A stretch of 48,062 nucleotides of DNA from Lewinellaceae bacterium (lineage in GTDB: Bacteria > Bacteroidota > Bacteroidia > Chitinophagales > Saprospiraceae), in contig JADJSY010000049.1 of the NCBI GenBank assembly GCA_016711435.1, positions 1-48,062 of the forward strand, read 5' to 3'. The position numbers and the translations under genes are program-made. The notes beneath the pieces were generated by a model. The model made no database searches. It was not told the origin of the DNA and worked only from the letters and a program-made list of their open reading frames with translations. Below are positions 8,442 through 17,988 of this stretch, in pieces. Position 1 is the first letter of the stretch, and the number at the start of each line of letters is the position of its first letter.

Positions 8442-9893
8442 TCATTCTTCCGTTAAAGCTGGCTTTTCTGTGGAATATGCCGACAAACCAACCATGATTC
8501 CGGTAACCAGCCATAGATTCGGCATGGCAAAGGAATCCTGTGTGAAATTGTAAAAGGTGATGCCCAGCCAGGCGCATACCCCGGCAATGGCCGCAAAACG
8601 CGCCCAGGGCTGCTTCTGAAGGGAAATGGAAAGCGCATCACCTAGCAGGTACAACTGAAAGGCGAGGTAGAGGAAAAAACCGATGATGCCTGTTTCAGCG
8701 AACAGGCGAATGTAGATGTTCTTTGGGTTGGGGTACAGACGATTTTCAGGGCTTTGTTGCCGCGCAATTTCCGGTAGGGTGGTAAGCGACCAGTCTGGCA
8801 GGTTTTGGTAGATGTACAGTCCGCTTGCGCCGAAGCCTGCGCCGGTGAATGGATATTTTTCATACGCGGCCCATGCCCCCGCTGAATATGCTCCACGCCC
8901 GCCTGCGTTTATGCCGACGATGTATTCGGTGAGGCTGTCTGTGTTGGCGGTGAGTAAATTGCGGAAAATATTCCTCTGGCTGAGGAAGAGGATCGAACCG
9001 CCAAGCGCGGCAAGGATGGCAGCGATCATTCCAACACGAATGAGAGCATCGAATACGCGGCTGCGAAAACCGTTAATGAACCACGTCCACATGGAGCGCA
9101 TGACACCACGGCCAAAGATGAGAAATGTGATCCCAGTGCCAGCGAGAGTGACCAGCAAGCCGCCACGGGAGTAAGTGGCTAAAAGTAACAGCAGAGATAA
9201 TGCCAGTAGAACAGGTTCCAGCCAACGGTTAAGGGTGAGGCGGAAATTCGTCAACACAGCGGCAAAAAGAATGGGGATGTAGATCGTCGCGAGTTGGCCC
9301 GCGAGCCAGGCAGGTTCAAATGCGAGACCGGAGATGCGGCGGGTATTATCAAGCTGGCGCATGGAGAAGGCAAGCTGCCATTGTGTCAGCATGTCTTTTT
9401 CGATGAGGCTTGTGTAAAAGGCCGTGGCTTGCAATCCGCTCCAGGCGATGTTGAGGCAGAGACCGACGAGGAGATATTTGATCGAGAAGCGAAAATCGTC
9501 TTCGCTGGTATTCATCCACGCGGCGGAGAAAAAGAAGATGAGGCCAATGGACATGGTGACCAGTGCGCGGACTGTACGGCCTGTGTAATCTTGTGAGTAA
9601 AGTGGGATGGGGTTGGTGAGGAGGCCGATGCTGGAAGATGTGATAACGAACAACACGAATGCGCCCAGCGGAACAAAGGCACTGGCCCAGGTTAATTTCC
9701 TTGTGCCGCGCCAAGCCTGAAATAGCAAAAGCTGAAAGAGCAAACCGAGCGGATACATGGCTAGTGGACGAACAAGGGTTCTGGATTCGCCGAGCAAAGG
9801 GAACCAGCGAAAACTGGTGACGGGAATCGCAATCAGTGCCAGAGCCCAAAGAATGCGCGATATTTTTTCAAGAGTGAAACTGGAGCTTTTCAT
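8442..9893 (-). CDS. O-antigen ligase/polymerase-like membrane protein (Wzy_C family)
   Basis: A 483-residue polytopic protein with about 12 membrane helices and one large external loop near residues 310-390. The loop contains AGGRGAYSAGAWAAYEKYPFTGAGFGASG, the pattern of the Wzy_C/WaaL superfamily (an Arg before a gap, then G-x-G-x-G-like turns), followed by NPKNIYIRLFAETGIIGF, where families often read H-N-x-Y-L. These enzymes polymerise lipid-linked repeat units or ligate chains to an acceptor. The gene follows directly after a Wzz-like gene (start 9893, preceding stop at 9894), which favours the polymerase role. No Wzx flippase is in the window. Confidence 0.82.
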   Translation of the reverse strand: MKSSSFTLEKISRILWALALIAIPVTSFRWFPLLGESRTLVRPLAMYPLGLLFQLLLFQAWRGTRKLTWASAFVPLGAFVLFVITSSSIGLLTNPIPLYSQDYTGRTVRALVTMSIGLIFFFSAAWMNTSEDDFRFSIKYLLVGLCLNIAWSGLQATAFYTSLIEKDMLTQWQLAFSMRQLDNTRRISGLAFEPAWLAGQLATIYIPILFAAVLTNFRLTLNRWLEPVLLALSLLLLLATYSRGGLLVTLAGTGITFLIFGRGVMRSMWTWFINGFRSRVFDALIRVGMIAAILAALGGSILFLSQRNIFRNLLTANTDSLTEYIVGINAGGRGAYSAGAWAAYEKYPFTGAGFGASGLYIYQNLPDWSLTTLPEIARQQSPENRLYPNPKNIYIRLFAETGIIGFFLYLAFQLYLLGDALSISLQKQPWARFAAIAGVCAWLGITFYNFTQDSFAMPNLWLVTGIMVGLSAYSTEKPALTEE

Positions 9894-10505
9894 TTATTTC
9901 TTCGGCTTAATAAATAAAACTGAGAACACAGCCAGAGTTAGAAAACTCATTGAGCCAGCCAGCATATATTCGCTCAATGAAATGCTTCGTTGTTTTGGCA
10001 GGTTCTGCGCTTGTGTGACTTCGAGTTTCACAAATTCGTTGATATTGCCCGCCTGCACTTCAGATTGCACTTTGAGGGTGAAAGCCTCTGCCCATGCGGA
10101 GGCAAGCCCTTCGGCGATCTGCGGGTCGTTGTCATCGGCATAGAAGTGCCAGCCAGCATCGGAGGGTTGGCTGAGTAACATTTTTCCGCCGCGCAAGTCT
10201 TCGGGGACAATCGCAAATTCGGAAGACAACTGGCTGATAATTTCATCTGACCAGGCAAGTTCTTCGAGCTTGCGCGATTCACGTTCGAGATAAAAGAATT
10301 GCTGACGGTCTGTCTCCTTCGGCCAGGCTTGTTCGAGGTTGAAATCCACGTTGACGGTGGCCTTCGCGCGATAAGGCGGCGGGACAACATAATATAAAGC
10401 CGCGCCAAGCAGAATACCGACAAACGCGCCAAATACCCAAAATCGCCATGCACGCAGCAGGCGGATGAGGTCTTCAATCGAAGGGGAGGTGAAGAGGAAG
10501 GTCAT
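9894..10505 (-). CDS. Wzz-like polysaccharide chain-length determinant
   Basis: A 203-residue protein with a membrane helix near 24-42 and another near 180-200, enclosing an extracytoplasmic domain. The beginning IRLLRAWRFWVFGAFVGILLGAALYYVVPPPYRAKATVNVD is the typical Wzz N-terminus, with the conserved region after TM1. There is no C-terminal kinase domain. Wzz-like proteins set the chain length made by Wzy, and the Wzy-like gene follows at once. It is shorter than E. coli WzzB (about 325), so the periplasmic part is reduced. Heptamer repeats sit directly upstream of its start. Confidence 0.8.
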   Translation of the reverse strand: MTFLFTSPSIEDLIRLLRAWRFWVFGAFVGILLGAALYYVVPPPYRAKATVNVDFNLEQAWPKETDRQQFFYLERESRKLEELAWSDEIISQLSSEFAIVPEDLRGGKMLLSQPSDAGWHFYADDNDPQIAEGLASAWAEAFTLKVQSEVQAGNINEFVKLEVTQAQNLPKQRSISLSEYMLAGSMSFLTLAVFSVLFIKPKK

Positions 10506-10517
10506 ATGATAATTCCA

Positions 10518-10559
10518 GGACAGTGGACAGTGGACAGTGGACAGTGGACAGTGGACAGT
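10518..10559 (-). repeat. Perfect heptamer tandem repeat, six copies
   Basis: Six uninterrupted copies of GGACAGT. They lie 13 bases upstream of the Wzz-like start, between that gene and the GT2 gene, so they would be part of a shared mRNA leader. Copy number could vary between strains by slippage. Confidence 0.92.
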
Positions 10560-10586
10560 GAGTGAAAGTTGAACATTTACTTTACT

Positions 10587-11375
10587 TTACTTCTTACTTT
10601 TAATGCGCCACTTCCAGAGCGGGCCAGTGATCTTTCTTAAATAGTATTTTGCCACAATCGGAGAAAAGAAACCACCGCCATCACGGTAATGCACGCGCAG
10701 CATTTCCTGCCAGCCGCGCTCGTCGCCGACATTGGTTTTGCTGGTGGTATGGATGCGAAAATTCGCCCACACACGCCCGGGCAAATATTTCAACGGAGCT
10801 TTTGCGGCGATGCGAGTCCACAGATCGTAATCCATTGCGAAATAAAAGGACGGGTCAAGCGGGCCGAGTTCCTTCCAATATTTTGCGCGGAAGAACATCG
10901 TCTGTTGGGGGATGTGGACAAAGCCCTCGCGCAAACGGCGCTGATCTGTTTGCGCGGACTTGAATTTACCAATGACCCTGTCCTCTTCATCGATAAAATT
11001 ACAGTCGGCATACACCAACGCAACCTCTGGATTTTCGGTGAGATATTTCACTGCCTCACTCACTGCATTTGGATTATAGGTATCGTCTGAATTGATCCAG
11101 GCGAGGATATCACCCGTGGCGCGGTTGAAGCCTTTGTTGATCGCATCTGTCTGACCTTTATCCTGCTCGCTGACCCATGAAGCGATTCTACTCTGATGCT
11201 TTTTGATGACGTCCGCGCTGCCGTCTGTGGAGCCGCCGTCCATGATGATGTATTCAATATGCGGATAATCCTGTGCGAACACAGATTGCATCGTCCGTTC
11301 AAGGAATCTGGCTTGATTGAAAGATGGCGTGATGATGGAGACGAGGGGTTGATGGTTGGGTGGTTGAGTGGTCAT
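10587..11375 (-). CDS. Family 2 glycosyltransferase
   Basis: A 262-residue cytoplasmic GT-A fold enzyme that transfers a sugar from a nucleotide donor. Seen: VSIITPSFNQARFLERTMQSV (N-terminal nucleotide-binding strand), YIIMDGGSTDGS, DKGQTDAINKGF, ILAWINSDDTY with the DxD-like metal motif, and YFAMDYDLWTRI (acceptor/catalytic region). It is intact. It closely resembles the damaged GT2 at 15550-16480 in every motif, so the two are paralogues. Acceptor and sugar cannot be read from sequence. Confidence 0.88.
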   Translation of the reverse strand: MTTQPPNHQPLVSIITPSFNQARFLERTMQSVFAQDYPHIEYIIMDGGSTDGSADVIKKHQSRIASWVSEQDKGQTDAINKGFNRATGDILAWINSDDTYNPNAVSEAVKYLTENPEVALVYADCNFIDEEDRVIGKFKSAQTDQRRLREGFVHIPQQTMFFRAKYWKELGPLDPSFYFAMDYDLWTRIAAKAPLKYLPGRVWANFRIHTTSKTNVGDERGWQEMLRVHYRDGGGFFSPIVAKYYLRKITGPLWKWRIKSKK

Positions 11376-11383
11376 TAGTTTTT

Positions 11384-11411
11384 AGTAATCAGTTATCAGT
11401 GGACAGTGATC
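11384..11411 (-). repeat. Degenerate heptamer repeat, four copies
   Basis: Four consecutive units AGTAATC, AGTTATC, AGTGGAC, AGTGATC on the plus strand, all beginning AGT and ending in C. They occupy the gap between the sulfotransferase stop and the GT2 start. The third unit is a rotation of the GGACAGT motif at 10518. Confidence 0.8.
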
Positions 11412-11419
11412 GGTTTGGC

Positions 11420-12343
11420 TTACCATTCGTTATCGGAATAAAAGAGCTGCGAGACTCCATCAGTTATTTTGCGGATGCGAGTGACTTCTTCGGGGGTGAG
11501 TATCTTTTTCCAGTTATCCAAATTGGCGCGGCTATCCAGCTTTACGGAATGGGTTTTGTTCTTTGCAAGCTTGGTGGGGTTTTCAGAACTGCTCGTGTTG
11601 AGAATGACATGCTCCACTTCGGGAGTGAAGTCATAGCCTAATTTTTGATACAGCCCCTTAAATCCCTGCACGGGGTCACGCGAGAGGTCTTCGTGGCGGA
11701 CGGAGATCAGGCGGGGATTCCTTTGCAAAGTCTGATGAACTGTGCGGTACAGCACCTTCCATAATAAGGATGCGCGCCCAATGACATCATCCGCCGCAGC
11801 GGATTCCAAATCTGTTCTATCCTGCTCAAGGAAATCACGCATCAGCAGAGGTTGGGCCAGTAAGTCTTCCAATTGAAACGGCCAATTAAGACGCTTCAAA
11901 CTGCTGACAAATCCGCCCGGATGCCTTATCGAAACCACCACCTGACAGTTCAACCGATCTGCAAACCAGGGCATGGAAAAGGAAGCGAAGGGGTCTTTGA
12001 GGAGGACACGCTCCCCGCGCAGACGGCCTGAGGTAAATAGAAAGAAATCCCGCCCCATGCGCATAAAGTCGTGACGGGAACGAAGTGTGCCAATTTCCCT
12101 GAAAAGCCCATAACGCAGTTTAATCAAATCTTGAAAAGCAGGCAAATACGGAGTCTCATTCTCTTCGGTCACATAGGGATACCAATGCCGAACCTCTGCG
12201 CCCAGCACTCCCTGACGGTGGATAACGCTCAACGGCTCGTTGGCATAGGTCAGGCCGCCAGTGACAGCCAGCATTTTCCCGATCCACGTGGTACCGCTGC
12301 GATGGATGCCCGTAACAAGGAGGGGTTGAAATTTATTGGTCAT
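11420..12343 (-). CDS. Sulfotransferase family protein
   Basis: About 307 residues if it starts at ATG 12343, which overlaps the end of the preceding gene; a longer start at 12403 lies fully inside that gene and is less likely. The 5'-phosphosulfate loop GIHRSGTTWIGK is near residue 12, and VVSIRHPGGFVSSLKRL is the 3'-phosphate motif. RHEDLSRDPVQGFKGLYQKLG near 225 is the usual later motif. The enzyme would move sulfate from PAPS to a hydroxyl or amine of a glycan or lipid. PAPS can be made by the synthase at 38314-40041. It belongs to a different sequence group from the three sulfotransferases at 29118, 32749 and 47842. Confidence 0.85.
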   Translation of the reverse strand: MTNKFQPLLVTGIHRSGTTWIGKMLAVTGGLTYANEPLSVIHRQGVLGAEVRHWYPYVTEENETPYLPAFQDLIKLRYGLFREIGTLRSRHDFMRMGRDFFLFTSGRLRGERVLLKDPFASFSMPWFADRLNCQVVVSIRHPGGFVSSLKRLNWPFQLEDLLAQPLLMRDFLEQDRTDLESAAADDVIGRASLLWKVLYRTVHQTLQRNPRLISVRHEDLSRDPVQGFKGLYQKLGYDFTPEVEHVILNTSSSENPTKLAKNKTHSVKLDSRANLDNWKKILTPEEVTRIRKITDGVSQLFYSDNEW

Positions 12344-13828
12344 AGCCGCCAAAATAATTATAGTATTCCTCGAGCGCATCCGCACCGTGGACGGGGATGG
12401 CACGAATGGAGTCTACGCCGTAATACGTCGCCGCACAACGGTTGACCCAATGCGTTGGCAGGGAATCCAATTCCTTAACATCATAGATGCCGTCGAATTG
12501 AGGGATCGTTAAGTCCGTCTGACCACGCGCACGTAGTTCATAAATATGGGCATCCCGCCTGTCCCATGCCTGTGCGCGGACGCTGTATTCAGGAACAGAT
12601 CGAAGGACTAGAAAGATCGACCTGATCGGATAAAAGGCCATGACAAGTAAAGTCAATATGGCCGCATATTCAATGTACACAGATTTCATTAATGTCCACT
12701 TTACGCGGGCAAGCCACAGCCCCGCCAATACGCCTTCCATTACGAGGGTGATGGTCATAAGGACATGGGCAAAAAAGCGCGCCCGCTCCGCCGGGTAAGA
12801 TTGTCCGTACGCGCTGGTGGAAAAACCTGCCGCGATGAGAATAACCAGAAGGATCGGCAGCGCAACAGCGACCTTCAAAATTTTTTGCGAATCTGAAAGA
12901 ATACCAGCGTTCTGACTTCCACGATACAGTACAAAACTAATTACCGCCGGGCAGACGATATTGAACAGGATCGGCAGCGGCAATACCCGCACTGTATCTG
13001 CCAAAAAATGATAGGTGTACTGACCTGTTCTTTGGATCAACATAATAAAAGAAGGCAATTCCTTGTCCAAGTCTGCCAGTGCGGGAGAAAATACCATGGT
13101 TGCCAATGCCAGAATTGCCCCTGCAAACACAGAGCCTGTGAGAAAAAGCAAGGCGGAGCGCCGTACTTTATCCTTCTCCAAAAACCAGATGTACGCGAGC
13201 GCCAACCCTGCACCAACGATCATAATGGCTACAGGAGGTTCAGAGAAACCGCCAATAATAAAAGATGAAAAGAACAATGCCAACCCGGATAAAATAAGGC
13301 GCATACCTTTACGATCTGAGCGGATCTCGAAAAGCAGAACAGCCACAAGAAAATTAAGGAAAACCTGCGGGGCAAAATGAACAGATACAGCCGAACGCCA
13401 AAAAAAAGATTGAAAGCGATTCGGAGCAATTAAAACGGATAGAAACGCCAGCAGCGCTCCAAAAAAGACATCCATTAGAAAATGCCACTCAAGACCAGCC
13501 ATCGTACGAAGCTGCCGGGTTAGGAATATCAAACCGGCTCCCCACAACACCAACATAAATGCAGGGGCAGCCCATATACTCTTTTCTCCAAGAACTGCCT
13601 CCACTGTCCCCACAAAAAGCAGATTTGAGTAACGGCTTGCAGCGCGCGCATTGCCTTCCTGATAATGGTGAATGACCGATGCAACCGTTGAAGATGACCT
13701 CGTATTGATCGTTTCACAAAATCATCTGCCATGTAACGGGAGAATGAGGCAAGGTAAACATTTGCCGCCAGATACGCCAGCATTCCGGCAAGATATAAAA
13801 GCACAACTGCGCCAAAAAACTTCTTCAT
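12333..13828 (-). CDS. Polytopic membrane protein, GT-C-like (DUF6056-like), one frameshift
   Basis: About 498 residues after adding one T to the TTTT run at 13718-13721. The repair joins the N-terminal helix and RYMADDF to CETINTRSSSTVASVIHHYQEGNARAASRYSNLLFVGTVEAVLG. It has about 11 membrane helices and a short soluble tail. An acidic pair after the first helix (ADDF) and RYS before the second are typical of DUF6056-like proteins, presumed lipid-linked sugar transferases. The family assignment rests on those motifs and is moderate. Its end overlaps the sulfotransferase start; its own start follows the GT39 stop by three bases, so these form one operon. Confidence 0.65.
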
Positions 13829-13831
13829 TAA

Positions 13832-15343
13832 TTACTCCGAGGCTTCCATCAGGTTGTAGATCACGTAGCCGTCACCCTGCGCAAAAATGGGATAGGCCTT
13901 CAGCTTTTCCTTGAGGAAGGGCTGAAGGTTTAAGTCGGCGAAATCGGTCACGATGAACAGGTCTTTCTTTGCGGAGATCCTTGTAAATTGTTTTTCAAAA
14001 TCACGCTGTGCGCCAAGAAGGTCATCGCGGTAGATCAAGTCACCATAGGTGGGCCAGGAGGTGACATACTGCCATCCCCAATAAGCCATACGCGAGCCAT
14101 AATCTTGAGTGAGCCCCACAAGGTTGTATCCATCCACCTTTTGGCCAATCTCCATCCACATCTGCGTTTGTGGGCGATAGTCCACGGCGTTGAGTTGGTT
14201 GCGAGTGTTCCAGAGAGAAGTGAAAATACCAAAAAGCAGAAGGCTGAAAGCCGCAAGGCGAAGCAGGCGCGTAGGGGTGAGCTGCTTTAGTCGGGTGAAA
14301 AATTTATCAGCGAGAGGGGCGAGAGATAATGCGACGATGGGGATCAATGGCAGGGAATAGTAATCGTGGGAGGCGATGTGATAGTTAAAGTAAATGCCAA
14401 AGAGGGCGTACCCGGCCCAAAGTCCAAGAATGAAGCGGCGCTTTTCATTATCAAAGAAAAAGATTCCCAGCAGCGCAAACATCAACGGGATACCGCCGAT
14501 AACGATGTTGAGCATGTTCACCCATCCGAGATAATATGCAGGGCTTAGAAAATAGGATGGGATGAAACGCCCGCCGAATTGCTGGCCGAGATAACCTGCG
14601 ATGTAAACGCCATAGACGGCATACGCCGCGCCGGGGAGGATACCGAGCACGCTCATGACGTACACCTGGGGCTGCTTCAACACCTCAGGCAGTGACCTGC
14701 GCTGGAACAGCAGTGCGCCAACCCCGCCGCCGATGATGAAGAATGCGGCAACAAATTTGATGAAGATGGCAAGTCCGCCAAAGAGACCAGCGAGGATGGC
14801 GAAGAGCCAGACCCTTTTCCCATCAGCCCACTCATAGACAGCCCACAAAAAAATGATGATGAGTGTGACCATGAGAGGGTCAGGTTGAAAGCTGCGGCTG
14901 GCGAAGATGGCGTAGGGAAGAAATAGGTAGAAGGCTGTGGCAGCGAGTGCGCCGTCTATGGAGGTTAGTTTGCGCGCGAGGAGAAAAAGGAAGACCCCGC
15001 CGATGACCCAAAATACAGAAGAGTAGGCGCGTGCGACCCAATGCTGTTCGCCTGTGTAGCGATAGGTGAAGGAGACAAGGCGTTCCATCACCTCAGGCTC
15101 GATGGAGGCGCGCAGCTTCCACTGTTGAATGGCGAAGGTACGTTCTTCGGAGGAGATTCCGGGGAGAGTGTCGTAATACATGCCACGCGCTTTGAGTACG
15201 GAGAGCATCTGACGGGTGGAGTGGAAATCCAGCGGCAGATCGTTGGCATCGTAAAAGCGGATGGCAAGCCCGAGAGAGAGGATGAGGATCAGCGCTGTAA
15301 CCCACCCAGCACGGGAAGTAAAAAATGAAGGAGTTTCGTTCAT
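13832..15343 (-). CDS. GT39-like dolichyl-phosphate-mannose-type glycosyltransferase
   Basis: An intact 503-residue membrane protein with about 11 helices. The first external loop carries YDANDLPLDFHSTRQ, where GT39/ArnT-type enzymes have their catalytic acidic residues. ASRSFQPDPLM follows near residue 150, and a soluble C-terminal domain at about 400-503 ends the protein. GT-C enzymes use lipid-phosphate sugars as donors on the outer face of the membrane. It shares the LDFH-S/T-RQ and SRSFQPDPLM signatures with the gene at 16477-17953, so these are paralogues. Confidence 0.8.
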   Translation of the reverse strand: MNETPSFFTSRAGWVTALILILSLGLAIRFYDANDLPLDFHSTRQMLSVLKARGMYYDTLPGISSEERTFAIQQWKLRASIEPEVMERLVSFTYRYTGEQHWVARAYSSVFWVIGGVFLFLLARKLTSIDGALAATAFYLFLPYAIFASRSFQPDPLMVTLIIIFLWAVYEWADGKRVWLFAILAGLFGGLAIFIKFVAAFFIIGGGVGALLFQRRSLPEVLKQPQVYVMSVLGILPGAAYAVYGVYIAGYLGQQFGGRFIPSYFLSPAYYLGWVNMLNIVIGGIPLMFALLGIFFFDNEKRRFILGLWAGYALFGIYFNYHIASHDYYSLPLIPIVALSLAPLADKFFTRLKQLTPTRLLRLAAFSLLLFGIFTSLWNTRNQLNAVDYRPQTQMWMEIGQKVDGYNLVGLTQDYGSRMAYWGWQYVTSWPTYGDLIYRDDLLGAQRDFEKQFTRISAKKDLFIVTDFADLNLQPFLKEKLKAYPIFAQGDGYVIYNLMEASE

Positions 15344-15373
15344 AAGCGAGGACTTATTGTAACGTAAAAGTTG

Positions 15374-15391
15374 GAGCCGAAGTCCCGGCTC
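15374..15391. repeat. Short hairpin upstream of the GT39 gene
   Basis: GAGCCG (15374-15379) and CGGCTC (15386-15391) pair around AAGTCC. On the minus strand it is followed by CAACTTTT, so it could be a weak terminator for the upstream GT2 gene. Nothing else is recognised in the 15344-15549 gap. Confidence 0.35.
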
Positions 15392-15549
15392 TTATGGAAA
15401 GCAAGACTTCATCAAAACCTCTTGCGACAGGAAAAAGCATTTTTGTCTGGGTTTTCCAGAACTAGATCAGAAAAAAAGGGGGTTTTAGAGGTTCTCAAAT
15501 ACTGTCTCCTATGCGACGCTTACAGTTTGCAAAGGTCAAATAATTGACA

Positions 15550-16480
15550 TCATTCTTTATACATTGCTTCTCTAGCTTTCAAGACCGCATCTCTCATTTT
15601 CCCCAAGCCCAGCAGATTCAACATAGCAGAGACAAAAATATTCATCCGTGCCAAAGCCGTTGGCGGGTGAATGAACAAGCGCGCGCATCCATGCAGAGAG
15701 CGCCTTTGCGGGCTGGCTGCCATCAAGCAGGTATCGCGCATCCACACGGTTGGCCGAGGCGCGCGCGCACGACGATCAACCTTTTGCCAGCACGGGCGCA
15801 AGTTCATTATCCTGCAGCAACCTCAAGGATGCGAAAGGCTTCACGCCCAAACTCGGCAGCTTTGGCGCGATTCTTTGCCTCGGCATGGTAACGCGCCGCA
15901 GACCAGGTTTGGTTCAAGTGCAATATCCTTCCCTGCTTTGCAATTTGAATCCACAACAAATGATCGAGCAGGAAATGGAAATCGAGATTCAACCCGCCTG
16001 TTTTTTTCAGCGCAGAATGACGCATAAAAACAGCAGGCTGACCGATGATCTGAAAGCATAAGAGGTCTTCGAGACTCAATTGTCCATACGTCAACGTATT
16101 GAATGTCTTGCCGCGTTCATCCACTGCGAGCATATCCCCGTACGCCAGTACCACATCGGGATTCTCTTCAAAGACCTTCACCGCGGCATGGACCGTGCCT
16201 TGCAAATAATAATCATCCGAATTGAGCCAGGCAATGATGTCACCTGTTGCACGGGCAAATCCCTTATTGATCGCATCCGCCTGTCCATGATCTTTTTCCG
16301 AAATCCAATACGCAAATTTATCCGCGTATTTTTTTATGATCTCTACGCTGCCATCTGTGGAAGCGCCGTCCACAATGATGTATTCAATGCGGGAAAATCC
16401 TGCACTAAAACAGAAAGGATCGTCTGTTCAAGATAGGCGGCTTGATTATAAGAAGGAGTGATGATGGAAACGAGGGTCAT
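15550..16480 (-). pseudogene. Family 2 glycosyltransferase broken by several frameshifts
   Basis: The start MTLVSIITPSYNQAAYLEQTILSV is at ATG 16480, overlapping the previous stop as ATGA. One base is missing in the GGG at 16391-16393, after which GT2 motifs resume: YIIVDGASTDGS, DHGQADAINKGF, IIAWLNSDDYY and FHFLLDHLLWIQI. The frame then breaks near 15807, near 15785, and again in the alternating GC tract around 15760-15770 and near 15680. Pieces of a plausible C-terminal helical tail (RVDARYLLDGSQPAKALSAW, then HPPTALARMNIF and AREAMYKE) lie in different frames. Either it is a decaying paralogue of the GT2 at 10587, or the GC-alternating tract was badly read. A repaired protein would have about 310 residues. 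Confidence 0.7.
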
Positions 16481-17953
16481 TTTTTCAGATCATACAACAC
16501 ATACCCATCGCCTTCCGCGGCAATCGGGTAGGTATCCAATATCTTTTTCAGACCGGGCTGTTTCTCCAACTGACCATACGCAGTCACCAGAAAATAATCC
16601 ATACCCTCGGTCAGCTCTGTAAATTCATCTGCATTATTGTCACCAGGGTTGCGCGTTTCACTCAAGCCTGTTGTCAGCGGCCAGAGACTTATCTTGCGCC
16701 AGCCATACAACATCAAGCGATAGCCATAATCATGCGTCAGCCCGATCGTATCACTATCCGCAGGGATCGCTTCGGCCACGCTGCTCCAAAATGCGGGCTC
16801 ATGATGAAAATCCTCGGCGACCAGAACGGAGCGCGCCACGTAGGCTTGATATCCGATCACGGCCACGACCAACGCGATGAAACCCACGCGTCCGACTCCG
16901 CCGATAGCGGACACGCTTTCAATGAGCGGATTCAACACTACTGCCAACCCCAGCGCAAGAATGGGGATCAGTTGAATATGATAATAACTGTGCGTATACA
17001 TCTGGAAGGGCAGAGTCAATCCATACAACAGATAACCGATCCACAGGCTGATGAACAGCCATCTCATGCGCGGCTTGGCAATCAGCGCACCGGCAATGCT
17101 CAGGAAGATGATCGTCTGCCCAAAGATGGTTCCGAGGAAGGCCAGCCACTTGGTGTAAAAAATCTGTGCTGGTGATGAGATCAATGAGGGTCACCGTCCA
17201 CGCAAAAAAGTATTCCGTGGAGCGGCCCTGATTAAGCAGCACGTAATAAAAAAGCGCAGGGACGACCATGATGGCGGCCATTGTCCACACTTGTTTGGAT
17301 CTCCAAAAGTTCCAACCGAGCGTGAAGAGCACCAAAGAGATCGCGGCTGCGCCAACGAAGAAGGCGATGACGATCTTCACGAAAGTTGCCAAGCCAAGAA
17401 AAACTCCGGCGAGAATTGCCCACTTCCAAGTCTGTTCTTCTGACCAACGATATAGAAAATAAATGCCGATCACAAAAGCGGATGTCATCAATGGGTCAGG
17501 CTGAAAGGAACGGCTGGCTTGAACAGAGAACGGTAAAACAAGGTAAAAAGCCAGCGCGATCAACGCTGCCCAGGGAGAGGTGGCACGGCGCATGAGGTCA
17601 AATAATGCGATGCCCGCCGCCAACCAGAAGAATGTTCCCCACACACGGGCTGCTGCAATATTTTCGCCAGTGGCAAGATACGTGTACGCCACAATGGACT
17701 CAATGACGGGCGGCTCATATTTCCCAACCGAACGAGCGAAAGATGCAGCAAGATCACGTTGATCAGTTGCAGCAGATGGCAGAATGGAATAATAAATATC
17801 ACGCGCAACCAATGAATTGCGAAGCTGGCGTGAGGGATGAAAATCCAACGGGGGATCGGTGATGTCGAGCAGGCGGAGGAATCCACCTAGAGCGAGGAGA
17901 ATGACGAAGGTGATGAACCAGGTACGAGATTGGGAAAGAGGCGAGTTTGTCAT
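16477..17953 (-). CDS. GT39-like glycosyltransferase, one frameshift
   Basis: ATG 17953 is used because the frame upstream of it runs into heptamer repeats. About 492 residues after repair. DITDPPLDFHPSRQLRNSL after helix 1 and ASRSFQPDPLM near 140 match the paralogue at 13832. The break is near 17170-17180, where the frame shifts by one extra base between AWTVTLID and PAQIFYTKWLAFLGTIFGQ. The C-terminal soluble part ends EGDGYVLYDLKK, matching EKLKAYPIFAQGDGYVIYNL of the paralogue. Its stop overlaps the start of the GT2 gene. It probably acts on a polyprenyl-linked intermediate. Confidence 0.78.
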
Positions 17954-17960
17954 TAAGTGG

Positions 17961-17988
17961 AAGGTCAAAGGTTGAAAGTCAAAGGTCA
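17961..17988 (-). repeat. Degenerate heptamer repeat, four copies
   Basis: AAGGTCA, AAGGTTG, AAAGTCA, AAGGTCA in a row on the plus strand. They separate the DUF115-like gene from the GT39 start and supply the stop codon of the DUF115-like gene (TCA at 17986-17988, read as TGA). Confidence 0.8.

Noticed and set aside
10518..10559. Possible CRISPR array
   Set aside because: The units are seven bases long and directly adjacent with no spacers, and there are no cas genes in the window.
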